This document shows positions 9,701 through 17,927 of a stretch of DNA of 64,000 nucleotides, in pieces. Position numbers and translations under genes: made by a program. Positions within the stretch are counted from its first letter, which is position 1. Every line of letters begins with the position of its first letter. Source of the DNA: Myxococcales bacterium (GTDB lineage Bacteria; Myxococcota_A; Polyangia; Polyangiales; GCA-016699535). The stretch lies in assembly GCA_020633325.1 (NCBI GenBank), contig JACKDX010000002.1, positions 558,001 through 622,000 of the forward strand, written 5' to 3'. Under the pieces are notes generated by a model. It made no database searches and was not told where the DNA came from. It saw nothing but the letters and a program-made list of their open reading frames with translations.

Positions 9701-11519
9701 GTGCGATAAGGTCGCGCGAGCGCTCTCCCGTTTGCACCAAATGCTGGATAAGCGCGGTCGCGTAGGAATGGTGGGGTACCTTGAGAAGCGATTGGCGTAG
9801 GGCATGCACCGCGGCCGATTGGTTCTCTGCGCGAACATAGGAACGCGCCGAAGCGCAGTAATGGGCAGCAGCCAACCGAGGATCAGACGACCGGGACGCC
9901 AATGTCTCGTGAGCCATGCCACAAAGCTGAGAATTATCGTTCATCGCGGCAAATACACGCGCCGCATCCGGTGCCCAGTCGGCGGCGGCAGGCACCTTCA
10001 ATATCTCGGTCAAGAGTTCTTGAGTGGCGTCCAAATCCCCGAAGACGTCGCGAAGGAGCTCGTACTGGTCGCGGAGCAGGGCACTTCGCTCGACGTCCTC
10101 GAGTTCATGCCTCAATAGCGTGGTTGCCACTTCTCGCGCTGCATACAGGTCGCCCAGCCTGAGAAGATGGCCATAGAGCTCGCGAAGCACGGCGGTCGAC
10201 TCTGTGGCGACGCTCGCGGCGCTTTGATGGAGCACGCGCGACTTTGCGGCATCCCCCAGTTCATGGGCGGCGATTTGAGCCGCCTCCCAGCGCATTCGGA
10301 AACTGTGGTCTGCATGCGTCGCGCTTTGATTGAGAAGGTGGTCGATGCGAGCTTCAGGCGTGTGGTGCTTCCGAATGTGGTTTTCTAACAGAAGCGCTGC
10401 TGCGCGTGAGTCCGGGCACGCCGCTACAGCCCGTTCGAGCGCCTGCTGCGCAAGCGCATGGCGGCCCAAGTCCTCTAAGATCTCTCCCTCAAGCACCGAA
10501 AGCGCACCCAAGAGGGGGGCCGGCGGATGCTGTTCTTTGATCGCATCAAGGTAAAGGAGGGCTTCTTGCTGGTGTGGTGTCCCGGATAAGCGCACGCTCA
10601 TGTCGAGCATCAATGCGACGTCATTGGGGAGTTCGGCCACAGCATGACCGAAGCTTTCGAGCATAGGGTCGGCGTTGTTGTCATACCGACTCCGGTAGCG
10701 CGCAGCCTCTGCCCACAAAGCGGCGACCATCTCTGCCGATGGGGCACCAGTGCCGCCCTCGCTTTGGTTCGAACTACCCCAATACTTGGCTTGCTGCTCA
10801 AGGGCATCGATCAACACGCGTGGACGCCCGTGTTCCCGAGCGATGGCTTCGAGCTGTTGCCAATACAAGCTTTGAGCCCCCTCATGTTTTGCTGACAGGC
10901 GCAGCAACTGAATGGCTTCATCAACCCGCCCGTGTTGATTGAGCGCGACCGCCGATTCGACGCGTAAAACAGCGTGCCAACTCGGGTCCTCCACATGCTC
11001 GGACAACGCAAGCACCGCACGCTCCGCGCCTTCCTTATCGCCGAGACGCCACGCAGAGCGTTCCAACATCAACCACGTCGCCTGAAGAGAGGGATCAAGA
11101 GCGGCGGCCTCTTCGAACATGGCGCGCCCCAGGTCACTTTGGTTCAAGTGATCTTCCAAAAGAACCGCGCTGTCGACGAGTGCGGACGCCTTTTCGCGCG
11201 CGGTTACCGCGGAGTTGGCTTCGGCCTCATAAAGCTTGAGGAGGTTCTGGAAGGATCGGCGCCTCTCAAAAATACGAATTAGTGCGTAAAGAGGGGGGCG
11301 AAACTGCGGCGCGCTATTAAAGGCGGCCAAATATTCCCTGATGGCCAGGCTTTCATCGGCTTGCTTCTCTTCTATGATCGCGCCTATCTCGTAGAGCAAC
11401 GCCGCGCGCCCAAGCGAGTCATCACTTGCCTGCTCCAGGGTCCGCAAAAGAGCAATCTGCCCTTCAAGGGGTTGCTCAGCCAAAAGCCCCATGGGAGTGT
11501 CCGGGTTAACCCGCGCCAC
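6768..11519 (-). CDS. Giant TPR-repeat protein (1583 aa), paralogue of the downstream gene
   Basis: A 1583-residue TPR protein; repeats begin almost at residue 1 and run to about 1330, followed by a globular C-terminal domain of about 240 residues shared with the adjacent paralogue (segments around DLYLGGYDR, SIWILGSDI, RTGLLLTDDLSAAL). The proposed start is GTG at 11519, preceded by GGAG at a 5-base spacing; an ATG nine codons in is an alternative. It has no signal peptide or membrane segment and is probably cytoplasmic. It heads a likely operon: this gene, the second TPR gene, then nadD. No enzymatic motif was found. Confidence 0.85.
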   Translation of the reverse strand: MARVNPDTPMGLLAEQPLEGQIALLRTLEQASDDSLGRAALLYEIGAIIEEKQADESLAIREYLAAFNSAPQFRPPLYALIRIFERRRSFQNLLKLYEAEANSAVTAREKASALVDSAVLLEDHLNQSDLGRAMFEEAAALDPSLQATWLMLERSAWRLGDKEGAERAVLALSEHVEDPSWHAVLRVESAVALNQHGRVDEAIQLLRLSAKHEGAQSLYWQQLEAIAREHGRPRVLIDALEQQAKYWGSSNQSEGGTGAPSAEMVAALWAEAARYRSRYDNNADPMLESFGHAVAELPNDVALMLDMSVRLSGTPHQQEALLYLDAIKEQHPPAPLLGALSVLEGEILEDLGRHALAQQALERAVAACPDSRAAALLLENHIRKHHTPEARIDHLLNQSATHADHSFRMRWEAAQIAAHELGDAAKSRVLHQSAASVATESTAVLRELYGHLLRLGDLYAAREVATTLLRHELEDVERSALLRDQYELLRDVFGDLDATQELLTEILKVPAAADWAPDAARVFAAMNDNSQLCGMAHETLASRSSDPRLAAAHYCASARSYVRAENQSAAVHALRQSLLKVPHHSYATALIQHLVQTGERSRDLIALFRETAFDSGEPNGLESSLLLTAFEAELNQDYQTAIQTYLQLHQLSPHGVAASWHLRRLALRLGRRELLQQGLEGLYSREESQQRPGLATLELAEFRDLVSRDPEAASPLLASLLHHPDFGPTAAIMVLTQPLGAGQLEHRLAAVSRILPKTGGVAHIGLQREWISLSLASLGEQNLGVFSQAVETLIQRDPRDFYGHLMRLRTYSDEAGTASLRADGLMDIARATTDTRVAADLMLHAVRTKLLSEARDAQGDAVIYAHEIDAEADPMAAAVAFNETLGGGDDPQTRSDAFQTWTHHAGPEWSASARAALGRTLATAGRYADAVQVLGDVLTQDETDLSSWEALQHAARHAGMWRAAARACDVLSEHATGSLKTQLLEESALIWLNELEDENAAELRFVHALDLDPSREVAYEQYYRLLRTRGDTLRLLDLLKIRLTAVTNDKERGRLYYEQALLFRSIGNLEGCKEAVLHMLESEPAHVGGLALLAETLTVLEQWDSAIVVLRQLAQAQVPASQQRLCRLAAANILERKKRDPVTALAELCLLEQKGDADDELLVRIAQLAERIGHYEEAVVSWTQLARRASGAERASYEKRLARIYVHSLNDRARALDSYQKALEADPGDVDACEELVGYTLDSHAKHQVTFDFRQHVYRMLGSDPLSPDLLRCLLRAATWSDSTDRKHALLDVLVALGVATREEQSQWSMLRSSSRPFAPRGVIEQDDLDRLMAPSPDSAVIQAMRVVSSALQKSPAQELKRLGVERSQRVRRKMLSAERDELMEICGALGCEVSDLYLGGYDRQGVRALADGASSIWILGSDITSPFTAVTRFAVGRLLFGLRTGFLPFANQKSDQTAAIMFDVAEAMQIMFSQNVGYLDEERVAPRVMDNLSGKARKQLATFWSDLDRSGQSIIEGAKAIERGATRTGLLLTDDLSAALRFLMGPGWEPHDGMTSSLASDLASFWVSEDAAILRQRLGTGR

Positions 11520-11575
11520 GCAGGCTCCAGTTTGTTGTTACCGGTGGGTTCGCCAAGGACATTCCCGCATGGTAT

Positions 11576-11581
11576 ATAATA
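11576..11581 (-). promoter_or_regulatory. Possible -10 element upstream of the giant TPR operon
   Basis: On the minus strand these bases read TATTAT (5 of 6 match to TATAAT), about 57 bases before the GTG of the 1583-aa TPR gene. No convincing -35 box lies at the right distance, so this is only a candidate. Confidence 0.28.
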
Positions 11582-11623
11582 GATGCCGGGAAAGCATCAC
11601 CGCGAACGCGCCTTTAGGAAGGG

Positions 11624-12892
11624 TCAGCGCCGCGCGAGTTCCGGGGACCAAAGACGTTGGCGCCATTCCTGCCGTCTTGTGGCTATAAATGGTTCGCGAC
11701 TCGATTTGCGCCGCATGGTGCGCGCGACGGTTCCGTAGTTCGAGGCCGGATGCCAAAACAGATAGCCATCTGCGCCCCCGGAGCGCGCCGCGGCCACTTG
11801 CTCCTCTATAAAGCCTGTGTTAAAATAGTCGGCCCCGGCGCTGAACGCTTGCAAAAATGGCCTTAACACGGGGCCGGGGCCCAAACGCTCTCGAAGACGA
11901 TGGATGCCCGCATTCACCAATGCAAAGGCGCGCCTCTGATCGAGGTGTCGGCCCCAAGACTTCATATTGTTGATATAGAGCATGGGGGAAAAAATTTCGA
12001 CGTATTCCGTCCAATCCTCCAGCGATTGGCCGAGGCCCGTGGGATCGCCCTCTCGAAATGCCGTCAGCCCAAACACATCCACACTGATGGGAAGAGGTAT
12101 CGCCAGATCGATCTCGCGCAGCAGTTCGCGCAAGACTTCTCTGCGCGGCTCGCTTGAGGCGTGCGGAAACATCGCAATCCGCGTGCCGGGATCGACGGGA
12201 AAGCGAATGTAGTCGAGTTGCAGTTCGTCGACGCCGAGTGCCGCAATCTCTTTGGCCATGCGTACGATCAGCTGATGATTGGCCCGGTTATACGGGTCAA
12301 GCCATGTGCTGCCGTTGCCCCAAGAGACCCAAGGCGCGCCATGTTTATGCGGCCGCGCATCCAACACGGCGCGTTCGGGATGCTTTCGCGGTAGAACCGG
12401 GTCGCTGAAGCATACAAGCCTCCCAATAATATACACACCCTTTTCACGCAGGCGACGGACCAGTTCGGGCATGGTTTTGTAGGGGCGACTTTGCTGTGGA
12501 CGGAGCTCTTCGATTGCCGTCTCAAAAAACACCCGGCCTTGATCATCTTTCATATCGATGACGACCGCATTGGACGCGGTTCGTTTCAATTGCTGCAAAA
12601 GAGGGGCGGGGTTTCGCATGCGACGCATAAAGGGACCGGTCACATAAAGGCCCCTGGCCATTTGTCCTGCTTCACTCACCGGATCGACGAACCCCTCCTT
12701 CGGTGAGGGAGCAAACGCTTCATGCGTGCCCATGTCCGCAAGTTCGCGGGATGCAGGGAGCAGGGGGGTGTGGCGCTTCGAAGAGGTTTCCCAAGCGTGG
12801 ATGTCGCTTTGGGCGCTGGCGCAACCAAACGCCAATAGCATTCCGCACACTCCCAGAGCCATCCCCCCCGTTTGTGCGCCGCTGAATCCCAT
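11624..12892 (-). CDS. Putative glycoside hydrolase, DUF4015 (COG1306) family, exported
   Basis: A 422-residue protein of the DUF4015 putative glycosidase family, a TIM-barrel fold. Family segments are RGLYVTG near residue 80, VVIDMKDDQG, LQLDYIRFPVDPG with the conserved Asp-Tyr-Ile-Arg-Phe-Pro, FSPMLYI and DGYLFWHPAS. The N-terminus is a signal sequence with a hydrophobic stretch ending AFGCASAQ. It could be cut at ASA-Q or lipid-modified at the Cys, although the -3 residue fits a lipobox poorly. I use ATG 12892; a TTG at 12928 would add 12 residues. The family is thought to act on polysaccharide in the envelope, but the substrate is unknown. Confidence 0.8.
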   Translation of the reverse strand: MGFSGAQTGGMALGVCGMLLAFGCASAQSDIHAWETSSKRHTPLLPASRELADMGTHEAFAPSPKEGFVDPVSEAGQMARGLYVTGPFMRRMRNPAPLLQQLKRTASNAVVIDMKDDQGRVFFETAIEELRPQQSRPYKTMPELVRRLREKGVYIIGRLVCFSDPVLPRKHPERAVLDARPHKHGAPWVSWGNGSTWLDPYNRANHQLIVRMAKEIAALGVDELQLDYIRFPVDPGTRIAMFPHASSEPRREVLRELLREIDLAIPLPISVDVFGLTAFREGDPTGLGQSLEDWTEYVEIFSPMLYINNMKSWGRHLDQRRAFALVNAGIHRLRERLGPGPVLRPFLQAFSAGADYFNTGFIEEQVAAARSGGADGYLFWHPASNYGTVARTMRRKSSREPFIATRRQEWRQRLWSPELARR

Positions 12893-13047
12893 GAAGTTCA
12901 GTGTTCCGGGTGCTCGTGGCGCGGTCAAATTTTCCCAGCATTTATAGGTGTTTATGTGGTAGCATGTGCGCGGTGTCGTCTCCCGAAAATTGCCCGATTG
13001 GTGTCGGCAGTTGTTAGTGTGTGATAATCCATTGACTGCGGAGTGTT

Positions 13048-14019
13048 ATGATCAACGGCAAGCAATTCCTTATCACCGGCGGAGCCGGATTTATTGGCTC
13101 CGCGCTCTCTGCAAGGCTCGTTAAGCACAACCGGCTTCGCATCTTCGACAATCTACGACGTAATGCCCTAAGGGAGACCGGTCTGGATACGCATCCCAAT
13201 GTGGAGCTTGTTGTTGGCGATGTGCGGGATGCCGAAGCGGTTCGGCGGGCGACCGAGGGCGTGGATTACGTCGTGCATATGGCATCCATCGCCGGTGTGG
13301 ACACCGTCCTAAACAATCCAGTGACCACGATGGAGGTATCCCTCGAAGGCACATTGAACACGCTTAGAGCCGCCAAAGATCAACCGGGGCTTTTGCGTTT
13401 CGTGGATTTTTCAACAAGCGAGGTCTTTGGCTCTTACGCATTTCGCGTAAGAGAAGCGGATGTCACCAGTCTGGGCGCCGTCGGGGAAGCCCGCTGGACG
13501 TACGCTGTGTCCAAGCTCGCAACCGAGCACTTGGCACATAACTACTGGAAACAGTTCAAACTTCCGGCTTGCGCTATCCGGCCCTTCAATATCTATGGTC
13601 CGAATCAGGTGGGGGAGGGCGCGATACATGCGTTTGTGACACGCGCGCTACGCAATGAAACGATTGATATCCACAACGAGGGCGACCAGATTCGCTCTTG
13701 GTGCTTCATTGATGACATCATCGATGGCATTCTTTTGGCCCTGGAGAAACCTGAGGCAATCGGCGAATCCTTTAACATTGGGAATGCGCGAAGCACGGTC
13801 ACGATTTACCAACTCGCGCGCACAGTTGTCCGCCTTGCGAACAGTCAATCAAAAATCCGTTTTGTGGACTGGGATTTTGCAGATGTGGCGCTGCGGATTC
13901 CGGATACAAAAAAAGCTGAAAAACTTCTGGGATTCCGCGCCCACGTGGAACTCGAGGATGGGCTTGCTCGCACGCTCGATTGGTATAAACAGCGCATAAA
14001 AGACAAGGCAGCGCCATAG
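13048..14019 (+). CDS. NAD-dependent epimerase/dehydratase (extended SDR)
   Basis: A 323-residue extended short-chain dehydrogenase/reductase of the nucleotide-sugar epimerase/dehydratase type. The N-terminal Rossmann motif GGAGFIGS is at 11-18, the active-site Ser/Thr are in FSTSEVFG (about 121-128), and the catalytic Tyr152-x3-Lys156 is in YAVSK. RPFNIYGPNQ and RSWCFIDDI are typical sugar-nucleotide-binding segments. The ATG has a GGAG at 13040-13043. It probably acts on a UDP- or dTDP-hexose in the cytosol, but nothing in the sequence fixes the substrate. It starts a plus-strand run; the next gene begins 4 bases after its stop. Confidence 0.88.
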   Translation: MINGKQFLITGGAGFIGSALSARLVKHNRLRIFDNLRRNALRETGLDTHPNVELVVGDVRDAEAVRRATEGVDYVVHMASIAGVDTVLNNPVTTMEVSLEGTLNTLRAAKDQPGLLRFVDFSTSEVFGSYAFRVREADVTSLGAVGEARWTYAVSKLATEHLAHNYWKQFKLPACAIRPFNIYGPNQVGEGAIHAFVTRALRNETIDIHNEGDQIRSWCFIDDIIDGILLALEKPEAIGESFNIGNARSTVTIYQLARTVVRLANSQSKIRFVDWDFADVALRIPDTKKAEKLLGFRAHVELEDGLARTLDWYKQRIKDKAAP

Positions 14020-14023
14020 CATC

Positions 14024-15121
14024 ATGGAAAACTCGCCCGATGTCATTCGGCTCGATGCGGTCTTCCCCAAAGACTGGTTCCCCCGAGCTTTGGATGCGAA
14101 CCCAGGGCTTCGGCAGCTGGGCGATCTCCTTGGCCAGCGCTTCGTCGCACTTTGTATCGTCTGCGGTGTGCGTGTCACCGCCCTTACCGTCGATAGGAAC
14201 TTTTTAGACGCTTCGATGGTGGAGTTCGTGATCGGTGAGCAGACCGATTCACAACGACTTGCCATGGGGGAGTTTCGCTCCCGTCTTGTGGCCTCTTTGC
14301 TAGCCACGGCGGATACCGTCCTTGATCTTCCCGCTGCGCCCGCACTCGAGGATGTTCAGAGGCACATAGGGGTTCCGTTTCTGTTGCTCGCGCCCGTATT
14401 CGGTATGGAGCTCAAAGAACTGTTGGTGAAAGAAAAGCCACCCCTTTTGCGTGTGGAGATCGATGGCGCGCGCGAAGAATTGAGCGCAAAAGAGTTCCGC
14501 GACGCCTTGGGTCACTCCCTCAGGTTGAGCCTCGACCAGCAAGCGGCGCCAAGTTTCACGATTGATTTGGATCTGGTCGATGACGCACAGGTGGCGTTTG
14601 ATCAAAAAGACTACGACAAAGTCATTGAACTCCTGGGGCCATGGCCTGCGCCGCTTTCGCGTCTTTTTCGGATGCCCGGAGGAAGCACACTTAGCGAAGA
14701 GCAGCGACACGGGATTGCGCGGGGTTTGTGGATCCTCAGTCGAGCGTTTGGACACAACAGCCAAGACGACTGGTCGCAGGAAGTCATTCGATTGGCCATC
14801 CAATGGGCGCACGGCCTTCCGATTGAAGAGGATCTTTTTCGCACACTCGCGGAGATCTCGATGGCACGAGGGGATTTCGGGCAGGCGATCGGTCTTTTGC
14901 GCCGAGCACTCGTGAAGGGAACAACGGCGCCCGAGACACTCCCCTTGCTGGCGGAATGCTACGCGGAACGCGGCCGTTACGTCGCGGCGATGGTCTGTAT
15001 CGAACAGGCAGAGCGCAAGGGGGCGGCGCCGATACGGCTAAAAGCCGTCAAAGAAAAAGTACGGCTTGCCCTTGGGAATGCACAGGATGTGTTTTCCGAA
15101 GCGCTGGGCAAAGGAGCATGA
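14024..15121 (+). CDS. TPR-like protein of unknown function upstream of glpK
   Basis: A 365-residue protein I do not recognise as a named family. It has no signal peptide or membrane segment. The N-terminal half (about 1-180) is a mixed alpha/beta region without known motifs. The C-terminal half (about 190-355) carries helix pairs resembling TPRs (AQVAFDQKDYDKVIELL, ISMARGDFGQAIGLLRRAL, AECYAERGRYVAAMVCIEQA). Its TGA overlaps the ATG of glpK (ATGA, 15118-15121), so the two are translationally coupled; a functional link to glycerol metabolism is inference only. Confidence 0.75.
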   Translation: MENSPDVIRLDAVFPKDWFPRALDANPGLRQLGDLLGQRFVALCIVCGVRVTALTVDRNFLDASMVEFVIGEQTDSQRLAMGEFRSRLVASLLATADTVLDLPAAPALEDVQRHIGVPFLLLAPVFGMELKELLVKEKPPLLRVEIDGAREELSAKEFRDALGHSLRLSLDQQAAPSFTIDLDLVDDAQVAFDQKDYDKVIELLGPWPAPLSRLFRMPGGSTLSEEQRHGIARGLWILSRAFGHNSQDDWSQEVIRLAIQWAHGLPIEEDLFRTLAEISMARGDFGQAIGLLRRALVKGTTAPETLPLLAECYAERGRYVAAMVCIEQAERKGAAPIRLKAVKEKVRLALGNAQDVFSEALGKGA

Positions 15122-16611
15122 CTAAGCATCGCCATCTTCTTGCCATCGATCAGGGCACCACGGGTTCTACCGCACTCATCTTAACGGAGGAGGCCAAAGT
15201 AGTGGCCAAGGCCAGCTGCGATTTTTCGCAACATTTTCCCAAACCTGGGTGGGTCGAGCACGACACCGAAGAGATATGGCAAAGTGTCGTGGAGGCGGTG
15301 TTAGAAGCGATGCGCCTATCGGGGGCCAAACCAAAGTCCTTTGCGGCGATAGGCATCACCAATCAACGCGAGACCACAGTTTTGTGGGATAAGCACACGC
15401 AGAAAGCCGTGCATCCGGCAGTGGTATGGCAAGACCGGCGCACCGCCCCGATGTGTGAGGCTCTCAGGGCCAAGGGGCTTGAGCCCTTGTTCCGAGAGCG
15501 CACTGGCCTGTTGCTGGATCCCTATTTTAGCGGCACAAAAATCGCCTGGTTGCTGGACAATGTCGAGGGCCTTCGGGAGCGCGCAGAAGAGGGGCATATT
15601 GCGTTCGGGACCATTGACAGCTTCTTGGTGAATCGTCTCACCGGCGGGCAAAGCCATTTCACTGATGCCACCAATGCCTCAAGAACACTGCTTTATGATC
15701 TTAGGCGGGGAACTTGGGATCAGGAACTTGCAGCACACCTTGGAGTTCCTTTAGGCATGCTCCCTGAAGTGCGCGACAGCGCAGAAATTGTGGCCCACAC
15801 CAAAGGAGTGCGGGGCCTCCCCGATGGTATCCCGATCGGCGGCATCGCTGGAGATCAGCAAGCCGCGCTTTTTGGTCAAACCTGTTTTGATGTGGGCGAC
15901 GCCAAGTGCACGTATGGAACTGGCGCGTTTTTGCTGATCAATACGGGCTATCAGGCCGTGATTCCCCAGCACAACATACTGAGCACCGTCGCCTGGCAGA
16001 TCAATGGACGCCGCACTTTTGCGCTGGAAGGCAGCGCATTTGTCGCAGGTGCCGCGGTGCAGTGGCTCCGCGATGGGCTGGGCCTCATCACAGAGGCACG
16101 AGAAATTGAGGCCCTCGCGGCATCCGTTCCCGAGACCGGGGATGTGATATTCGTGCCGGCGTTGACGGGGCTCGGGGCGCCTTATTGGAATCCGCATGCG
16201 CGGGGTCTTATCGCCGGCATTACGCGCGACACGACGCGCGCCCACTTGGCCAGAGCGACACTTGAAGGAATTGCCTTTCAGATCGCGGACCTCGCTGAGG
16301 AAATGCAAAAAGAATCTGGACAGTCCATCACCAAACTTCGCGTGGATGGGGGGGCAAGCATGAACGCGCTGCTCATGCAGTTTCAAGCTGACATTTTGGA
16401 TACCACCATTCACCGTCCCCGCATGGTGGAAACCACCGCGCTTGGGGCCGCCTATCTGGCCGGATTGGCAAGCGGAGTCTTCCCATCGCTCAACGCCATA
16501 CGGGAGCGGCATGCGCCCGGGCAGAAGTTCGAACCCGCCATGGGCCAAAAAGAGGCTCGAGCCCGCCGGGCCCGCTGGAAAAAAGCCGTTGAGCGGGTGA
16601 TGCTCGTTTGA
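15118..16611 (+). CDS. glpK: Glycerol kinase GlpK
   Basis: Phosphorylates glycerol to sn-glycerol 3-phosphate with ATP in the cytosol. The 497-residue length is that of the family. The FGGY-kinase landmarks are present: AIDQGTTGST at the N-terminus (phosphate 1 motif), VVWQDRRT, GTIDSFLVNRLTGG, GDQQAALFGQ, the CTYGTGAFLL signature, GLGAPYWNPHARG and RVDGGASMN. The open frame continues further upstream, but ATG 15118 is supported by AAGGAG just before it, by homology and by the ATGA overlap with the previous gene. No glpF or glpD lies beside it, so the glycerol pathway is not clustered here. Confidence 0.95.
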   Translation: MTKHRHLLAIDQGTTGSTALILTEEAKVVAKASCDFSQHFPKPGWVEHDTEEIWQSVVEAVLEAMRLSGAKPKSFAAIGITNQRETTVLWDKHTQKAVHPAVVWQDRRTAPMCEALRAKGLEPLFRERTGLLLDPYFSGTKIAWLLDNVEGLRERAEEGHIAFGTIDSFLVNRLTGGQSHFTDATNASRTLLYDLRRGTWDQELAAHLGVPLGMLPEVRDSAEIVAHTKGVRGLPDGIPIGGIAGDQQAALFGQTCFDVGDAKCTYGTGAFLLINTGYQAVIPQHNILSTVAWQINGRRTFALEGSAFVAGAAVQWLRDGLGLITEAREIEALAASVPETGDVIFVPALTGLGAPYWNPHARGLIAGITRDTTRAHLARATLEGIAFQIADLAEEMQKESGQSITKLRVDGGASMNALLMQFQADILDTTIHRPRMVETTALGAAYLAGLASGVFPSLNAIRERHAPGQKFEPAMGQKEARARRARWKKAVERVMLV

Positions 16612-16619
16612 ACATTCTA

Positions 16620-16628
16620 TGATATAAT
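16620..16628 (+). promoter_or_regulatory. Extended -10 promoter for the UPF0158 gene
   Basis: The bases read TGATATAAT, a perfect extended -10 (TGnTATAAT), just after the glpK stop. No good -35 is visible, as is usual for extended -10 promoters. Transcription would start near 16635, giving a very short leader. Confidence 0.6.
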
Positions 16629-16644
16629 ACTTAGTTCATCTTCA

Positions 16645-17391
16645 ATGCTTCAAGGATCAGCCTTGTCCAGTCACGGTACAGAGTTAATCAAAGTAGAAGT
16701 AGCTTGGGAAGCGTTAGAGGATGCCTTTGAGAACAACGCCCATGAGGTGCATAGCTACTTGCATCTGGGAACGGGCGAGGTCACACGGCTCGTCGATGGC
16801 GTGGCGGACCCCGCCTTATATCCCCGCATCGCGGCAGACAACCAGTATCGCCGCGTCGATCCCGTCTCATCCAGAGAGCAGTATCGCTGGATGGAACGTT
16901 TTATCGAAACAGTGCAAGACGAGATGCTCAAAGCGCGACTCAATGCCGCCATCGATGGCAAAGGCGCGTTTCGTCGCTTCAAAGATGCGTTGATGAATTT
17001 TCAACCCGAGCGCGAACGGTGGTTCGTGTTTCGCTCGGAACGACTCGGGGTGTGTATCGAGGCGTGGTTGAAGACGCATGGGCTTTTGGCCGTTCGGCGC
17101 CCGAAATGGGAGGTGCCCTTCTCAGACGCAGAGGACGGCGATCATGGTGGCGCTACAAGCGCCGGCGAATGCCAAAGAATGCCAGTCGAGCGCCGCCGCA
17201 GCCTGGCCATGGATCTAGTGAACCGCCTCCCGTCGAGCGGGCTCGACACTGCCATCGAGTTTCTTGAGTATATTGTGGATCGGCATGGGAGGCTTCCGGC
17301 CTTTTCTAAAGAGCAAACGCAGGTACGTGAACGCAAGGCAACCGCCGAAGACGTCACGGCGATTCCAGTATCGGTAGGAGTGAAGCAATAG
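16645..17391 (+). CDS. UPF0158 family protein
   Basis: A 248-residue protein. Residues about 18-140 match the UPF0158 family: AWEALEDAFENNAHEVHSYLHLGTGEV, then the strongly conserved GKGAFRRFKDAL and a following W-F-F-R stretch. The function of the family is not known. The C-terminal ~90 residues are an additional charged and helical region. Two starts are possible: ATG 16645, about 10 bases from the predicted transcription start and without a Shine-Dalgarno, or in-frame TTG 16663 with AAGGA at 16652-16656. The second has the better ribosome site and costs only six residues. Confidence 0.8.
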   Translation: MLQGSALSSHGTELIKVEVAWEALEDAFENNAHEVHSYLHLGTGEVTRLVDGVADPALYPRIAADNQYRRVDPVSSREQYRWMERFIETVQDEMLKARLNAAIDGKGAFRRFKDALMNFQPERERWFVFRSERLGVCIEAWLKTHGLLAVRRPKWEVPFSDAEDGDHGGATSAGECQRMPVERRRSLAMDLVNRLPSSGLDTAIEFLEYIVDRHGRLPAFSKEQTQVRERKATAEDVTAIPVSVGVKQ

Positions 17392-17414
17392 TCGCAAAAA
17401 GGTCTATTCGCGAC

Positions 17415-17855
17415 ATGGCCGCATCGGACCTCCCTGACGTGATGGGCATCGCGCTGGCAAGTTTTTCTAACCCGTGGTCCATAGCGGACTTTCAAACTGA
17501 GCTCGTGCACCCCTTTGGATGCAGCCTGGTAGTGACCGAGGCGCGCCATGTGCTGGGATTTGTATGCGGGCGGCTCGTGGCGGACGAAGCGGAGATTTTG
17601 ACGCTTGCCACCGCTACGCATCACCGACGCGGCGGAGTAGCGGCGCGGCTGGTCGCCCGATTTGTCCAGCTTGCCGCCGAACGAGGCGCCAAACATGTGT
17701 ATCTCGAGGTTCGACAGTCGAACCTTGCCGCACAATCGCTTTATGAAAGCCTGGGATTTCGCCGTATCATGGTGCGCGCGAGCTACTACGCCGACAATGC
17801 TGAAGATGCCCACGTGCTCGGGCGAAAGGTGGATTTTATGCCCTTCGGCGCCTAG
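17415..17855 (+). CDS. rimI: GNAT acetyltransferase, RimI-like
   Basis: A 146-residue GNAT-fold N-acetyltransferase. The acetyl-CoA-binding region is around LTLATATHHRRGGVAARLVARF (the Q/RxxGxG/A-like loop), followed by VYLEVRQSNLAAQSLYESLGFRRIMVRASYY, whose LEVR.SN.AA..LY...GF pattern is the RimI signature (acetylation of ribosomal protein S18 N-terminus). The usual IR-x-M opening is encoded just upstream of the ATG (reading SIRDM), but the frame has no ATG, GTG or TTG there until a stop at 17328. Either the protein is a few residues short or it uses a rare start such as ATA 17388 or ATT 17406. Confidence 0.8.
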   Translation: MAASDLPDVMGIALASFSNPWSIADFQTELVHPFGCSLVVTEARHVLGFVCGRLVADEAEILTLATATHHRRGGVAARLVARFVQLAAERGAKHVYLEVRQSNLAAQSLYESLGFRRIMVRASYYADNAEDAHVLGRKVDFMPFGA

Positions 17856-17927
17856 AGTTTTGGCTAAAGCCCAGCCGTACGCGAGTTCGTTGCATATTGC
17901 CCGCGATTGCCGGTAAACTAGCTTCCG

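Noticed and set aside
14956..15117. 54-codon N-terminal extension of GlpK
   Set aside because: It overlaps the upstream TPR gene; ATG 15118 has a Shine-Dalgarno, matches GlpK starts and shows ATGA coupling.
15751..16548. 265-codon minus-strand open frame opposite glpK
   Set aside because: It lies entirely within glpK, which has full family motifs; the opposite frame has no recognisable domain.
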